A stretch of 64,000 nt of DNA from an uncultured Cohaesibacter sp. (GTDB lineage: Bacteria > Pseudomonadota > Alphaproteobacteria > Rhizobiales > Cohaesibacteraceae): NCBI RefSeq assembly GCF_963676485.1, contig NZ_OY781114.1, positions 1,882,501-1,946,500 on the forward strand. The letters are read 5' to 3'. A program made the translations under genes and the position numbers. Below are positions 37,144-45,704 of this stretch, piece after piece. Every line of letters begins with the position of its first letter. Position 1 is the stretch's first letter. The notes beneath the pieces were generated by a model. That model did not search any database, was not told the DNA's origin, and saw nothing but the letters and a program-made list of their open reading frames with translations.

Positions 37144-37899
37144 TTATGCCTCTGTTTGATCCTGATCCGGTTCCTGAGCGGGTTCTGGCGGCAGATAGTG
37201 CGACCAGATGCTTTCACCCTTGATTTCACCAAGAAAAGCTCGATGTGCCTCGATTTCGGCTTCACTAAGGCGTAAAGGAAGCGCAGAAGGGCGGGCCTTG
37301 GCGGGCTTGCGCACGCGTGTGGCCTCCCAATCCTCGCCATCGGATTCATTCTGTTGATCATTGGACAGCATGAAGCTGGTTTGGCGGCCGCCGATCAGTT
37401 CCAAATAGACGTCTGCCAGAATCTCACTATCGAGCAAGGCTCCATGCAGGGTTCGTTTGGAATTATCAATTCCGAAACGGCTGCACAGCACATCAAGATT
37501 ATTAGGACCTGCAGGGAATTTCTGACGCGCCATGGCCAAGGTATCGATGACGAGGTCATCCTTGATCTTGGGGAAACCCGCCTTGTCCAGTTCCCAATTG
37601 AGAAACTTCACGTCGAAGCTTGCGTTATGGGCGATCAGCACGCTGTCTTTGATAAAGTCATGAAAATCCTTGGCGATTTCCGCAAATTTTGGTTTATCCG
37701 AGAGGAACTCTTCTGACAGGCCATGCACACGGAAGGCCTCTTCGGGCATATCGCGCTCTGGATTGATATAGACGTGAAAGTTATTTTCGGTCGTCAAATG
37801 GTTGATAAGTTCAACGCAGCCGATTTCCACGATCCTGTCGCCAGTCATGACGTCGAGGCCAGTCGTTTCCGTATCGAATACTATTTCCCTTAGCGCCAT
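37144..37899 (-). CDS. dnaQ: DNA polymerase III epsilon subunit DnaQ
   Basis: 3'-5' proofreading exonuclease of the replicase. ExoI motif FDTETTGLD (Asp, Glu at residues 8-12), ExoII AHNASFDVKFLNWEL, and ExoIII HGALLDSEILADVY are all intact (DEDDh type). 251 residues with a Gln/Glu-rich tail that should contact the alpha subunit. Its place beside coaE near the origin is conserved in the Rhizobiales. Confidence 0.97.
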   Translation of the reverse strand: MALREIVFDTETTGLDVMTGDRIVEIGCVELINHLTTENNFHVYINPERDMPEEAFRVHGLSEEFLSDKPKFAEIAKDFHDFIKDSVLIAHNASFDVKFLNWELDKAGFPKIKDDLVIDTLAMARQKFPAGPNNLDVLCSRFGIDNSKRTLHGALLDSEILADVYLELIGGRQTSFMLSNDQQNESDGEDWEATRVRKPAKARPSALPLRLSEAEIEAHRAFLGEIKGESIWSHYLPPEPAQEPDQDQTEA

Positions 37900-37941
37900 C
37901 TCACACTCTCTTCCAAATCAAATCACTTTGCAGACTATGAT

Positions 37942-38544
37942 CTATTCGCCCGATTGTGCAAAGCGGCTTCTGACATCATCCAGAATTGCATCCACCTGTC
38001 GGGCCGCTGCCTCCAGTCCCTTGCCGGTATCGACAACATAGTCAGCCCGATTGCGCTTTTCGGCATCAGGCATCTGCTTGGCCTTGATGGCCTCGAATTT
38101 TTCTTCCGTCATGCCCGGACGCTCAAGCACCCTCGCGCGCTGAATTCTTTCATCGGCAGAGACCACCACAACGACATCCACACGGTTCTGCGCGTTGGTT
38201 TCATAAAGAAGAGGGATATCCAGAACAACAATATCGGCCTCTTCGGATTGGGCTTTCTGGAAGAATTTTCGTTCCTCGGCTCGCACAAGCGGATGAATGA
38301 TTTCTTCCAGGCGACGCATAGCTTGTGGTTTGCCAATCACCTTTTGGGAAAGCGCAGCGCGATCAACCCCGAAAGGGCCTGTGGTTCCGGGAAATTCGGC
38401 TTCAATCAGTGGCACGGCCTCACCATGATAAAGCTTGTGCACAATGGCATCGGCATCATGCAGCGGGCAACCACGCTCCACAAACATCTGTCCCGTTGTG
38501 CTCTTGCCCATGCCAATGGAGCCAGTGAGGCCAATCTTGATCAT
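37942..38544 (-). CDS. coaE: Dephospho-CoA kinase CoaE
   Basis: Final step of coenzyme A synthesis. P-loop GLTGSIGMGKSTTGQMF, DADAIVHKLYHG, and DIPLLYETNAQNRVD are the family signatures; 200 residues. AGGAGAAAGAG precedes the ATG. It follows aroE by nine bases and is part of the unit maf-aroE-coaE-dnaQ that leads away from the origin. Confidence 0.96.
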   Translation of the reverse strand: MIKIGLTGSIGMGKSTTGQMFVERGCPLHDADAIVHKLYHGEAVPLIEAEFPGTTGPFGVDRAALSQKVIGKPQAMRRLEEIIHPLVRAEERKFFQKAQSEEADIVVLDIPLLYETNAQNRVDVVVVVSADERIQRARVLERPGMTEEKFEAIKAKQMPDAEKRNRADYVVDTGKGLEAAARQVDAILDDVRSRFAQSGE

Positions 38545-38553
38545 CTCTTTCTC

Positions 38554-39432
38554 CTAAAGATGCTTGAGCACCTCTTCTCGCAAAGCCTCGGTCACTGCAG
38601 GACGCTTGCCAAACCAATGTTCAAAGCCCGGCACAGCCTGATGCAACAACATGCCCAATCCATTCACAACGCAATTGCCTTTCAGCCTCGCTGCGCGCAA
38701 TAAATCAGTCTCCAGCGGATTATAGACAATATCGGTCACCAATGCGGAAGAGGGCAGGGTATTGAGAGATAGTTCCAGAGTCGGCTGGCCGATCATGCCC
38801 AAACTGGAACTGTTCACAAGCAAGTCGATATCCGAGAGTTTCTCTGACCGCTCATCCCAGTCGATGCACTGCAAATGATCGCCATATCCAAGATCAGAAA
38901 AAAGAGACACAAGCGCTTCGGCTTTCTCTTTTGTTCGATTCGCAATCGTGACGGATGAAAAACCACGATCTATCAAGCCATTGATGATGGGCCTTGCCGC
39001 TCCACCGGCTCCCAGAATCATCGCATGACTGCCCTTTTTGCTATCCCAACCGGGCTGCATCTGGTCGAGATTGGCAAGAAAACCATAGCCATCGGTATTG
39101 TCAGCATGGAGCGTTCCACCTTCAAACCACAGGGTATTGGCGGCCTGAAGTTTTTCAGCTGACGGATGGATCACATCGGCAAAAGCCAGAACCGCCTGCT
39201 TGTGCGGGATGGTCACATTGCATCCGGCAAAGCCCTTGTTCTTCATTTCCTTGATGAAGTGGCCCAATGCCTCTGGTTCAACGGCAATCTTCTCATAAGA
39301 GCCCGCAAGGCCGAATTTTGCCAGCCAATGCCCGTGGATGATCGGTGACTTGGATTGTTCAATAGGCCAGCCAATGACAAAAGCCTTGGGCGCACTGGAT
39401 TGAGAGCCAGAGGATAAAGTAGTCATTGGCAT
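38554..39432 (-). CDS. aroE: Shikimate dehydrogenase AroE
   Basis: NADPH-dependent reduction of 3-dehydroshikimate in the aromatic amino-acid pathway. Substrate site SKSPIIHGHWLAKFGL, catalytic Lys in CNVTIPHKQAVL, Asp in NTDGYGFLANL, and the nucleotide motif MILGAGGAARPII are present. 292 residues. GGAG eight bases before the first ATG, inside the end of maf, supports the start at 39432. Confidence 0.96.
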   Translation of the reverse strand: MPMTTLSSGSQSSAPKAFVIGWPIEQSKSPIIHGHWLAKFGLAGSYEKIAVEPEALGHFIKEMKNKGFAGCNVTIPHKQAVLAFADVIHPSAEKLQAANTLWFEGGTLHADNTDGYGFLANLDQMQPGWDSKKGSHAMILGAGGAARPIINGLIDRGFSSVTIANRTKEKAEALVSLFSDLGYGDHLQCIDWDERSEKLSDIDLLVNSSSLGMIGQPTLELSLNTLPSSALVTDIVYNPLETDLLRAARLKGNCVVNGLGMLLHQAVPGFEHWFGKRPAVTEALREEVLKHL

Positions 39433-39434
39433 GA

Positions 39435-40031
39435 TTAGAACTCCAATCCCTGATGATCACGCAAATAGCCAAGCAATGGCAGCAGTGGCAGGCCGAGAAT
39501 GGTGAAATAGTCCCCTTGGATCTTTTCAAACAATTGCACGCCAAGCCCCTCAAGCTGATAGCAGCCAACGCTGGACCGCACCTGAGCACCAACCCGCGCC
39601 ATATAATGTCCTACCTCTTGTGGGCTCAGCGGCCGCATCGTGAGGATGGCTGTCGAAACATGGCTCCAGAGGATTTCCCCATCTTTTACACAGGCCACAG
39701 CCGAGTTCAATTGATGGCTATGACCAGCCAATTCCAATAATTGCCGCCGTGCAGCGGCATCATCTTCGGGTTTGTTAAAGCGTTTATCCCCAAAGCCCAA
39801 TGTCTGGTCGGCACCAATAACCAACGCACCGGGGTTGCGGCAGGACACTTCGGTGGCCTTCACCTGAGCAAGCAGGCTTGCAATATCGGCGGGCGATGCC
39901 CCCGCTTCCAAAAGGGGCTGTTCAGCTGCGCGTTCATCGATTTGCGCAACGGATGTATCAAATGAAAGGCCGGCATTGGACAATAGCGATGCCCGGGCCT
40001 GACTTTTGGAAGCAAGAATCAATGGAATCAT
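39435..40031 (-). CDS. maf: Maf-family nucleotide pyrophosphatase
   Basis: Maf proteins hydrolyse non-canonical or pyrimidine nucleoside triphosphates. The start MIPLILASKSQARASLLSNAG is the family N-terminus; IGADQTLGFGDKRFNKPED carries the catalytic Asp; QLEGLGVQLFEKIQGDYF is the C-terminal signature. About 198 residues from the ATG at 40031; the frame extends to 40124 without homology. First gene left of the origin. Confidence 0.93.
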   Translation of the reverse strand: MIPLILASKSQARASLLSNAGLSFDTSVAQIDERAAEQPLLEAGASPADIASLLAQVKATEVSCRNPGALVIGADQTLGFGDKRFNKPEDDAAARRQLLELAGHSHQLNSAVACVKDGEILWSHVSTAILTMRPLSPQEVGHYMARVGAQVRSSVGCYQLEGLGVQLFEKIQGDYFTILGLPLLPLLGYLRDHQGLEF

Positions 40032-40175
40032 GAATATGGTCCAACGTTGAAAGATGATCGAAGTTTTAGAGCAACGAGAGGGCAAACTAAACGGCTGTTG
40101 TGGATCTTTCCTATTCGTCTGCATTTACACAGGGTCAAAAGCCCTGAAATCCGCAATTTTCGTCACAAGACTGTC

Positions 40176-40190
40176 TTAATAGAGAGTTAA
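40176..40190. promoter_or_regulatory. CtrA box 1 in oriC
   Basis: TTAATAGAGAGTTAA, an exact TTAA-N7-TTAA. Confidence 0.7.
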
Positions 40191-40280
40191 GACCAGCAGC
40201 ATCAGCCGATTCTTCCCCAGGGGGTGTGGGCAACAGGGGATAAACAAGCCACTTTTCCCGAGTTCGGGTTTTCATGCCCG

Positions 40281-40295
40281 TTAACCATTTATTAA
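40281..40295. promoter_or_regulatory. CtrA box 2 in oriC
   Basis: TTAACCATTTATTAA, an exact TTAA-N7-TTAA, directly followed by TCCCCA. Confidence 0.75.
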
Positions 40296-40315
40296 TCCCC
40301 AAGCTCAGTTGAGCG

Positions 40316-40331
40316 TTAACTATTTTATTAA
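40316..40331. promoter_or_regulatory. CtrA box 3 in oriC (spacer of 8)
   Basis: TTAACTATTTTATTAA: both halves exact, but the spacer is 8, one base longer than consensus. Confidence 0.45.
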
Positions 40332-40348
40332 CACTCTGTTTACTGAGG

Positions 40349-40363
40349 TTAACAAACAGTTAA
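40349..40363. promoter_or_regulatory. CtrA box 4 in oriC
   Basis: TTAACAAACAGTTAA, an exact TTAA-N7-TTAA. Confidence 0.75.
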
Positions 40364-40374
40364 TGCACACATTG

Positions 40375-40389
40375 TTAAACTTTACTCAA
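40375..40389. promoter_or_regulatory. CtrA box 5 in oriC (one mismatch)
   Basis: TTAAACTTTACTCAA: correct spacing, second half TCAA instead of TTAA. Confidence 0.45.
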
Positions 40390-40666
40390 TTTCTGTCTCC
40401 ATCTCGTACCCAGATTTGACCACAGACAATTGCGCTGATTTCTGCCCATAATATGACTTGTCCCCACCGATCCATAAAAGTTACTAGAAGGTAACGACTG
40501 TTGAATCACAGTTGTTCAAGAGTCATTGTGGGCAATATGTGGGCCAAAAATAACTCCCACAATCCACGGTCTAAAAGAAGAAACAGATTCTAAAACTTAA
40601 ATATTTTATTAGGAAGTTTGTTGGGAATCGTGCTCAATTCGGACTGCAAACGGGGAGACAAAATTC

Positions 40667-41698
40667 GTGAACAATCGACGCTTGATGAACGTGCTCAATG
40701 GCCAGACTGAGAAAACCCCTCCAATCTGGTTGATGAGGCAAGCGGGAAGGTATCTTCCTGAATATCGTGCCACCAGGGCAGAGGCAGGAAGCTTTCTCTC
40801 CCTTTGCTACAATCCTGATTTGGCTTGCGAGGTAACCCTTCAACCTATTCGTCGATTTGGCTTTGATGCAGCCATCTTGTTTTCCGATATTCTCGTTATT
40901 CCAGATGCACTTGGGCGTTCGGTAAGATTTGTTCAAGGGGAAGGGCCGCAGCTCGATCCGATATCTCCCGAAGAAATCAAGGATCTTGATCCTTCCAAGG
41001 TTCTGGAAAATCTCTCTCCGGTTTTCGAGGCAATCGTAAAGATCAGATCAGAGCTACCGGGGGAAACCACTTTTCTTGGATTTTGTGGTGCTCCCTGGAC
41101 CGTTGCCACCTATATGATCGCTGGTCATGGCACACCGGATCAGGCACCGGCCCGTTTGTTTGCTCGTAAGCATCCTGAAGCTTTTCATGCCTTGATTGAT
41201 GTCCTGGTTGAAGCGTCGATCCTTTATCTGGTCAAACAGTTGAAATCAGGCGCCGACGCGGTGCAGATTTTTGATAGCTGGGCAGGCGTGCTGGATGATG
41301 CGCTGTATCTTTCTGCATCGCGTGATCCGATCGCGAAGATTGTTGCGGGCGTACGTGCGCACATTCCTGATGCCAAGATTATCGGTTTCCCGAAAGGGGC
41401 GGGCGTACGGCTCGTTGATTTTGTGGAGGCAACCGGAGTGAATGCTATCGGGCTGGATTGGACCGTGCCTTTGGACTGGGCGCGGGATGTCTTGCAGCCG
41501 AAGGTGGCTTTGCAGGGCAATCTGGACCCGACCTTGTTGATGTCAGATGAACGACATCTGGATGAAGCCATCGACAGGATCATGGTTTCCTGGAGCAATG
41601 GACCATTTATTTTCAATCTGGGCCATGGAATTTCTCCGCAGGGGAATATCGATCTGGTTCACCGCTTGATCAAACGCGTTCGTTCCTATAACGGCTAG
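40667..41698 (+). CDS. hemE: Uroporphyrinogen decarboxylase HemE
   Basis: Heme pathway enzyme converting uroporphyrinogen III to coproporphyrinogen III. The substrate-site motif WLMRQAGRYLPEYR is at residues 21-34, GFCGAPWTVATYMI in the middle, and the C-terminal NLGHGI(S)P motif reads FNLGHGISPQG. 343 residues from GTG, preceded by GGGGAG; an internal ATG six codons on is possible. It is the gene bordering oriC on the right, as in Caulobacter. Confidence 0.97.
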   Translation: MNNRRLMNVLNGQTEKTPPIWLMRQAGRYLPEYRATRAEAGSFLSLCYNPDLACEVTLQPIRRFGFDAAILFSDILVIPDALGRSVRFVQGEGPQLDPISPEEIKDLDPSKVLENLSPVFEAIVKIRSELPGETTFLGFCGAPWTVATYMIAGHGTPDQAPARLFARKHPEAFHALIDVLVEASILYLVKQLKSGADAVQIFDSWAGVLDDALYLSASRDPIAKIVAGVRAHIPDAKIIGFPKGAGVRLVDFVEATGVNAIGLDWTVPLDWARDVLQPKVALQGNLDPTLLMSDERHLDEAIDRIMVSWSNGPFIFNLGHGISPQGNIDLVHRLIKRVRSYNG

Positions 41699-41754
41699 GT
41701 GTGGAAATAGCCGAGCAAAGGATCGGGCTTTGTTCAAGATTTTTGAGGACTGAA

Positions 41755-42207
41755 ATGGATTTTCTGGAATTTCTTCCCTACGAGTGGACCAAGGCCCTGC
41801 ACATCATCTCTGTCATCACCTGGATGGCAGGGATTTTCTATTTGCCGCGCTTGTTTGTTTATCACGCAATGTCAGAAGTCGGATCCGAGAAATCTGAAAC
41901 ATTCAAAGTCATGGAACGCAAGCTGCTGAAGGGAATCATGAACCCTTCCCTGATTGCGTCGTGGGTTTTCGGTTTATGGCTGGCTTTTGGCCATGGCATC
42001 TGGACAGCTGACGCCATCTGGCTCCATATCAAGTTTCTTCTTGTAAGTCTGATGACTGCGTACCATATGGTCTGTGCACGCTATGTGCGTGTCTTTGCTG
42101 CTGACGAAAACCGCAAGAACCATGTGTATTATCGTTATTTCAACGAAGTCCCCACGTTGTTGATGGTGGCAATCGTCATTTTGGCTGTTGTTAAACCGTT
42201 TTACTGA
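41755..42207 (+). CDS. hemJ: Protoporphyrinogen IX oxidase HemJ
   Basis: Membrane enzyme that oxidises protoporphyrinogen IX when HemG/HemY are absent. 150 residues with four hydrophobic segments; ALHIISVITWMAGIFYLPRLFVYH near the N-terminus carries the conserved His and the family's WMAGxFYLPRLFVYH motif, and HIKFLLVSLMTAYHMVCAR the second conserved region. GAGG six bases before the ATG at 41755 sets the start. It stands next to hemE and completes a local pair for heme synthesis. Confidence 0.93.
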   Translation: MDFLEFLPYEWTKALHIISVITWMAGIFYLPRLFVYHAMSEVGSEKSETFKVMERKLLKGIMNPSLIASWVFGLWLAFGHGIWTADAIWLHIKFLLVSLMTAYHMVCARYVRVFAADENRKNHVYYRYFNEVPTLLMVAIVILAVVKPFY

Positions 42208-42472
42208 CAGCTTATTCAAGGATCAGACTAGTAATTCGTCTGAATTACCCCCTTTGAACTGGCCTTGTGTCATATTTTTGTATCACAGGGCTTGCCCAGT
42301 CTATGCGAAGCAGCTATGTTCCGCGAAATCGTTTCTAACGATGAATACCTTGGAGACGCTTTCTTTCCTTTGTTTTCCGAGGTTCTAGCGAGGCGCAATA
42401 ACAAACAACAGTGCCTTGTTTTCTTCCTACCTTTTTCCCTTGGTTGCTTATCCCTTATATGAGAGTTTCGCT

Positions 42473-43738
42473 ATGCGCGAAATGAAACTAAAAGAACTCA
42501 AAAAAAAATCTCCAACAGAGCTTTTGAATTTTGCTGAAGAGCTCGAGGTCGAAAATGCCAGTACGCTGCGAAAGCAGGAACTGCTTTTTGCGATCCTCAA
42601 ACAGCTTGCAGAACGAGAAACTGATATCATCGGCGAAGGTGTCGTCGAGGTATTACAGGATGGTTTCGGTTTTCTGCGGTCGCCAGATGCAAACTATTTG
42701 CCTGGCCCGGACGACATCTACATTTCACCTTCCCAGATCCGGCGCTTTTCCTTGCGTACGGGGGATACGGTGGAAGGACATATTCGTAGCCCGAAGGAAG
42801 GCGAACGCTATTTTGCCCTTCTGAAGGTGAATACTGTCAACTTTGAAGATCCGGACAAGGCGCGTCACAAGGTTCATTTCGATAACCTGACGCCGTTGCA
42901 TCCTGATGAACGCTTCAAACTTGAAGCCACTGACCCAACCGGTAAGGACATGTCCAGTCGTGTGATCGATCTGGTTGCGCCACTTGGTAAAGGTCAGCGT
43001 GCTTTGATCGTTGCGCCGCCGCGTACCGGTAAAACGGTTTTGCTGCAGAATATCGCTAAATCGATCACTGCCAACCATCCGGACAGTAGCCTTATTGTGT
43101 TGCTCATTGACGAGCGGCCTGAAGAGGTGACTGACATGAAGCGGACGGTGAACGGTGAAGTGGTTTCATCCACCTTTGATGAGCCGGCTTCCCGCCACGT
43201 TCAGGTTGCCGAAATGGTGATCGAGAAAGCCAAGCGTCTGGTCGAACATGGCCGTGACGTGGTTATTCTGCTTGATTCCATCACGCGTCTTGGACGTGCC
43301 TACAACACGGTTATTCCTTCTTCTGGTAAAGTTTTGACCGGTGGTGTGGATGCCAATGCGTTGCAGCGGCCGAAACGCTTCTTCGGTGCGGCTCGTAATA
43401 TCGAGGAGGGCGGGTCTCTGACGATCATTGCTACTGCCTTGATTGATACGGGTAGCCGCATGGACGAGGTCATCTTCGAAGAATTCAAGGGCACGGGTAA
43501 CGCCGAAATCGTTCTTGATCGCAAGGTTTCCGATAAACGTATCTTCCCTGCCATGGATATCCTTAAATCGGGTACCCGTAAGGAAGAGCTTATGGTTGAT
43601 AAGAAAGATTTGCAGAAGGTCTTTGTTCTGCGTCGTATTCTTGGTGCCATGAGCAATGTTGACGCCATCGAGTTCCTTCTCGATAAATTGCGCGCAACAA
43701 AGGATAATGCGGAATTCTTCGACAATATGAATACCTGA
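42473..43738 (+). CDS. rho: Transcription termination factor Rho
   Basis: Hexameric RNA helicase ending untranslated transcripts. N-terminal helical domain ([27 protein letters not shown]), the cold-shock-type RNA-binding domain ([29 protein letters not shown]), P-loop [12 protein letters not shown], and Walker [17 protein letters not shown]. 421 residues from the ATG at 42473, in line with E. coli Rho; the frame runs back to 42416 without homology. The 265-base leader could host Rho self-regulation but shows only a small CAGAC/GTCTG hairpin. Confidence 0.98.
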   Translation: MREMKLKELKKKSPTELLNFAEELEVENASTLRKQELLFAILKQLAERETDIIGEGVVEVLQDGFGFLRSPDANYLPGPDDIYISPSQIRRFSLRTGDTVEGHIRSPKEGERYFALLKVNTVNFEDPDKARHKVHFDNLTPLHPDERFKLEATDPTGKDMSSRVIDLVAPLGKGQRALIVAPPRTGKTVLLQNIAKSITANHPDSSLIVLLIDERPEEVTDMKRTVNGEVVSSTFDEPASRHVQVAEMVIEKAKRLVEHGRDVVILLDSITRLGRAYNTVIPSSGKVLTGGVDANALQRPKRFFGAARNIEEGGSLTIIATALIDTGSRMDEVIFEEFKGTGNAEIVLDRKVSDKRIFPAMDILKSGTRKEELMVDKKDLQKVFVLRRILGAMSNVDAIEFLLDKLRATKDNAEFFDNMNT

Positions 43739-43758
43739 TGTCCTGCATCAGCTTGTAA

Positions 43759-43827
43759 ATTGGGCTTGCCCAATCGCACACAAAAGATTAGAAAGCCGTC
43801 TGACAGTCGTTGGGTGGCTTTCTTTTT
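43759..43827 (+). terminator. Palindrome and intrinsic terminator downstream of rho
   Basis: ATTGGGC-TT-GCCCAAT at 43759-43774 is a perfect palindrome 20 bases after the rho stop. At 43790-43823 AGAAAGCC pairs with GGCTTTCT across a long loop and is followed by five T, the likely terminator. The remaining 43828-44053 before mnmE shows nothing recognised. Confidence 0.65.
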
Positions 43828-44053
43828 GTGATCCTCTCTTTTGGGTCGCCAGAAGCCTGCTCATGATTTTACCGGATCTTCTCTGAAATTGATGGGATAG
43901 CCAGATTGTCAGCTTGATGATCAGGTCCGCTTGGAAGCGTAGATCTGAGCCTTCGGCAGACCGATTGATGCAGATGGATTCGGTTCTGAAACAATCAATA
44001 TCGCAAATATACAGCATGCAGCCTTGTTTTTCAGGCCTGCAGGGATTGACCTC

Positions 44054-45397
44054 ATGACGCAAGATACCATTTTTGCCCTTTCCAGCGGAGCGGTTCCGGC
44101 TGGTGTTGCCGTGATTCGCTTGTCCGGTCCCAAGGCGCGTGCCGTCATGAATAAGCTGATCGACAAGGAACCCAAGCCGCGCTTTGCCGCTTTGCGGTAT
44201 CTGTCCGATCCCGATAGCGGTGATATCATTGACCAGGCGCTGGTTATTCTTTTTCCAGACACCAAGTCTTTTACCGGCGAAGAGGCTGTCGAATTTCATC
44301 TCCATGGTGGGCGGGCAGTGGTCAAGGCTATGCTCGAAATCCTTGGGCGCTTTGAAGGCTGCCGGCTGGCCGAGGCGGGAGAGTTCACCCGGCGGGCGTT
44401 TGAAAATGGAAAATATGATCTGACCGCGGTCGAGGGGCTGGCCGATCTTATTCAGGCAGAAACTGAAAATCAGCGCAGGCAGGCGATTCGTCAGGCTAGT
44501 GGTGCGCATAAGAGTGTCATTGATGGCTGGCGTGAGATATTGCTTCAGGCGCGCAGCATGATCGAAGCGGAGCTGGATTTCTCCGATGAGGAAGATATTC
44601 CGGGCGCGATTTCCGACGTGATCTGGCCAAAATTAGAAGAGCTGAAAGCCGATATTGAACGGCATCTTGCCAAGGCTGATCATGGGGAGCGCTTGCGTAA
44701 CGGATTGACTGTGGTGCTAGCCGGTCATCCCAACGCTGGCAAATCCTCTTTGCTCAATTGGTTTGCTAAACGGGATGTGGCGATCGTGACCGAAGAGGCG
44801 GGGACGACGCGGGATCTTCTCGAACTGCATCTGGATATCGAAGGCTATCCGGTGACGATGATCGATACAGCGGGATTGCGAAAGTCGGACAATATCGTTG
44901 AGCGGGAAGGGATTCGCCGCGCTTTGGAGAAAAGCGAGAATGCGGACCTGTTGATTGAAGTTGTGGACGGCACCCATCCAGAGGAACGGGTGGAGTTGAG
45001 CAGTCATGCCCGTCGGATGGTTCTGTTTAATAAGCAGGATCGAATCGATTCGGAACCGTTTCATGCCAATGGTAAAGGGGATGATAAGGAAATGGTCTTT
45101 TCAGCCTCCGTTAAAACAGGCAATGGGATGGATTTCTTTTACGATTCGTTTGTGAAACAAATTGAATCCTTGTTTGATGGGGCAGAAGATGTGCTTATTA
45201 CACGTGAACGTCATAGAAAATATCTGATGTCGTGTGTGGATAATGTTAATAATTCTCTTATCTATACAGAGTCGCCTATAGAAATCCGCTCTGAATTTTT
45301 GCGTCAAGCTGGGGATGAGTTGGGGAAAATCACTGGAAGAATAGATGTCGAGGAAATGCTCGGTGTGATTTTTTCACAATTCTGTGTGGGTAAATAG
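44054..45397 (+). CDS. mnmE: tRNA modification GTPase MnmE (TrmE)
   Basis: With MnmG it makes the cmnm5/nm5 groups on wobble uridine 34 of tRNAs. The N-terminal formyl-THF-binding domain begins DTIFALSSGAVPAGVAVIRLSGP; the G domain has GHPNAGKSSLLNW, the DTAGLR switch and NKQD; the C-terminus is the catalytic CVGK tetrapeptide (FSQFCVGK). 447 residues from the ATG at 44054. mnmG follows after the parS cluster. Confidence 0.97.
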   Translation: MTQDTIFALSSGAVPAGVAVIRLSGPKARAVMNKLIDKEPKPRFAALRYLSDPDSGDIIDQALVILFPDTKSFTGEEAVEFHLHGGRAVVKAMLEILGRFEGCRLAEAGEFTRRAFENGKYDLTAVEGLADLIQAETENQRRQAIRQASGAHKSVIDGWREILLQARSMIEAELDFSDEEDIPGAISDVIWPKLEELKADIERHLAKADHGERLRNGLTVVLAGHPNAGKSSLLNWFAKRDVAIVTEEAGTTRDLLELHLDIEGYPVTMIDTAGLRKSDNIVEREGIRRALEKSENADLLIEVVDGTHPEERVELSSHARRMVLFNKQDRIDSEPFHANGKGDDKEMVFSASVKTGNGMDFFYDSFVKQIESLFDGAEDVLITRERHRKYLMSCVDNVNNSLIYTESPIEIRSEFLRQAGDELGKITGRIDVEEMLGVIFSQFCVGK

Positions 45398-45403
45398 TGG
45401 ATC

Positions 45404-45417
45404 GTTTCACGTGAAAC
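45404..45417. other. parS site, perfect palindrome
   Basis: GTTTCACGTGAAAC, the full ParB-binding consensus, 6 bases after the mnmE stop codon. Confidence 0.93.
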
Positions 45418-45445
45418 ATAGTTTTTTGATTTCAGTATTGACTCT

Positions 45446-45459
45446 GTTTCACGTGAATC
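45446..45459. other. parS site
   Basis: GTTTCACGTGAATC, one base from consensus, second of four in the mnmE-mnmG gap. Confidence 0.85.
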
Positions 45460-45484
45460 ACAAAACAGCGAATTTGCCACAATA

Positions 45485-45498
45485 GTTTCACGTGAATC
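45485..45498. other. parS site
   Basis: GTTTCACGTGAATC, third of four in the mnmE-mnmG gap. Confidence 0.85.
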
Positions 45499-45532
45499 CG
45501 TGATGTTTGGCAAAAATCTGCGGGTTTGATGT

Positions 45533-45546
45533 GTTTCACGTGAATC
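45533..45546. other. parS site
   Basis: GTTTCACGTGAATC, fourth of four in the mnmE-mnmG gap. The rest of this 307-base gap (45547-45704) is the mnmG leader, with AGAGGATG before its ATG. Confidence 0.85.
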
Positions 45547-45704
45547 CTGAATTTTGACCCGATTCAGGCTATCATGCGAGATGTAAACAAGTTCTGAAGA
45601 ATTGGGTCTGCTGATTAACGCTCCGGGTGAGGTATTCTCGGTGTTGAAACGTCGAATATGACGTTGCTCTGTCTGGTGTTGGCTAAAGACATAAGAGGAT
45701 GTGA

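Larger units (their letters stand above)
40125..40666. other. Chromosomal replication origin oriC (maf-hemE type)
   Basis: Gene-free stretch (from about 40032) beside hemE, the established oriC position in Caulobacter and other alphaproteobacteria. It contains three exact CtrA boxes TTAA-N7-TTAA and two near matches; three TCCCCA words (40214, 40296, 40461) like Caulobacter weak DnaA boxes; DnaA-box-like words TTGCCCACA on the minus strand (40225-40233, 40527-40535), TTATCCCCT (minus, 40235-40243) and TTGACCACA (40416-40424); and an AT-rich end (about 40590-40616) that could unwind. Genes diverge on both sides. No perfect TTATCCACA was seen. Confidence 0.88.

Noticed and set aside
45192-45205. 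Further parS-like word in mnmE (TTACACGTGAACG)
   Set aside because: Differs from consensus at more than one position and lies in coding sequence without the characteristic flanks; not counted.
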